The notes below the pieces were generated by a model. The model did no database searches. It was not told where the DNA came from and worked only from the letters and a program-made list of their open reading frames with translations. A program made the translations under genes and the position numbers. Shown piece after piece: positions 5,749 to 6,733 of a stretch of 6,733 nucleotides of DNA. Source of the stretch: Chitinophagaceae bacterium (GTDB lineage: Bacteria; Bacteroidota; Bacteroidia; Chitinophagales; Chitinophagaceae); the NCBI GenBank assembly GCA_947463105.1, contig CANHSD010000152.1:1-6733 (forward strand), given 5' to 3'. The first letter of the stretch is position 1. Each line of letters opens with the position of its first letter.

Positions 5749-6708
5749 ATGCAACGTGTTGGTCCATCTTGTAAAATCTTTTCCGGAACAAGTTCTGAAT
5801 ACCTGGCCGAAAAGATAGCTGCCGCCAATGGGGGCACTCTTGGCAAAATCAGCATCCAGAAGTTCAGCGACGGAGAAATCCAACCAATTTTCCTCGAAAG
5901 TATACGAGGTGATTATGTTTTCCTTGTGCAAAGCACGTTTGCGCCGGGGGATAATCTCCTGGAATTGCTGTTAATGATCGATGCAGCGAAGCGTGCTTCT
6001 GCGTATAAGATCATCGCCGTTATGCCTTATTATGGGTATGCAAGGCAGGACCGCAAGGACAAGCCGAGGGTAGCCATTGGGTCAAAAATGGTTGCCAATA
6101 TCCTCACAGCAGCCGGTGCCGACCGGGTCATTACCATGGATTTGCATGCGCCACAGATCCAGGGGTACTTTGATATCCCGGTAGATCATCTCGACAGTTC
6201 AGCAATTTTTATCCCGTATATACGCGATCTTCAGCTTGAAAACCTTACCTTTGCCGCCCCCGACGTGGGATCTGCCAACAGGATTCGTGAGATGGCAAGT
6301 TATTTCAACGTCGAAATGGTGATCTGTGACAAGCATAGAAAGCGTGCAAATGAGATAGCCAGCATGGTGGTGATAGGCGAAGTGGCGAACAGGGATGTGG
6401 TCTTGATTGACGATATCTGTGACACGGCAGGCACGCTTACCAAAGCGGCCAAGTTGTTGAAAGACAAGGGTGCCAGGAGTGTGAGAGCCTTGTGTACACA
6501 TCCAGTGTTGAGTGGAAATGCTTATGCCAATATTGAAAACAGTGTGTTGGAAGAGCTGGTGGTCTGTGATACAATACCGCTGCGTGGATCATCATCCAAG
6601 CTGAAAGTATTGAGTGTTTCATCCTTGTTTGCATCTGCCATCAAGAACGCCTATGAAAACCAGAGCATAACCAACTTATTCATTCATTCACAATTGAAGA
6701 ATAAATAA
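5749..6708 (+). CDS. prs: Ribose-phosphate pyrophosphokinase (PRPP synthetase, class I)
   Basis: Transfers pyrophosphate from ATP to ribose 5-phosphate to make PRPP, the precursor for purine, pyrimidine, NAD, histidine and tryptophan synthesis. The 319-residue product matches the usual length of about 310-320. Visible motifs: KIFSGTSS (9-16), KFSDGEI (38-44), PYYGYARQDRK (93-103) in the ATP-binding region, MDLHAPQIQGYFD (130-142) with the metal-binding H133, CDKHRKRANE (193-202) with K195 at the catalytic lysine position, and the PRPP-binding loop IDDICDTAGT (220-229). Nothing conserved is missing. The frame is open to ATG at 5695, but those extra 18 residues resemble nothing in the family and the promoter box lies within them, so I use 5749. 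The leader is A/T rich (TAATTTTATAT) with no Shine-Dalgarno site. It is divergent from radC; 25 nt after its stop remain in the window, too few to identify the next gene or a terminator. Confidence 0.97.
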   Translation: MQRVGPSCKIFSGTSSEYLAEKIAAANGGTLGKISIQKFSDGEIQPIFLESIRGDYVFLVQSTFAPGDNLLELLLMIDAAKRASAYKIIAVMPYYGYARQDRKDKPRVAIGSKMVANILTAAGADRVITMDLHAPQIQGYFDIPVDHLDSSAIFIPYIRDLQLENLTFAAPDVGSANRIREMASYFNVEMVICDKHRKRANEIASMVVIGEVANRDVVLIDDICDTAGTLTKAAKLLKDKGARSVRALCTHPVLSGNAYANIENSVLEELVVCDTIPLRGSSSKLKVLSVSSLFASAIKNAYENQSITNLFIHSQLKNK

Positions 6709-6733
6709 GGCTCACAAAGCAGTCATTTTTTAA

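Noticed and set aside
6709..6733. Possible terminator or next gene after prs
   Set aside because: Only 25 bases remain; they show a short T run but no hairpin and no start codon that can be judged.

Overview
The window looks like a stretch of ordinary chromosome from a Bacteroidota bacterium, most likely of the Chitinophagaceae or a related family. The signs are a typical Bacteroidetes -7 promoter box (TATCTTTG) before prs, start codons preceded by A/T-rich leaders instead of Shine-Dalgarno sites, a short RsmI, a ligase-associated Lhr-type DEXH helicase, and moderate GC content. The taxonomic placement is inference from these signs, not from a search.

Layout. Six genes lie on the minus strand and one on the plus strand. 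Reading along the minus strand from the right: a RadC/JAB-domain protein (5651 to 4971), a 110-nt gap with degenerate repeats and a long inverted repeat (4970 to 4861), Xaa-Pro aminopeptidase (4860 to 3568), phosphatidylserine synthase pssA (3518 to 2757), purS (2760 to 2515), rsmI (2478 to 1807), and a ligase-associated DEXH-box helicase that starts at 1814 and runs off the left edge with 604 codons visible. From the aminopeptidase onward the spacing is tight: gaps of 49 and 36 nt, a 4-nt ATGA overlap (pssA/purS) and an 8-nt overlap (rsmI/helicase). This suggests one transcription unit for these five genes. On the plus strand, prs (5749 to 6708) is divergent from radC across a 97-nt intergenic region that carries the prs promoter.

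Function. The genes are housekeeping with no single theme: peptide turnover (aminopeptidase), phospholipid synthesis (pssA), purine synthesis (purS, with prs supplying PRPP), 16S rRNA modification (rsmI) and DNA repair or maintenance (helicase; RadC of uncertain role). No stretch longer than 300 bases lacks a gene. I see no tRNA, rRNA, CRISPR array, insertion sequence, phage or defence module. I found no convincing previously undescribed system. The points most worth a second look are the structured and repeated DNA between radC and the aminopeptidase gene, the placement of purS away from other purine genes and coupled to pssA, and the helicase coupled to rsmI.
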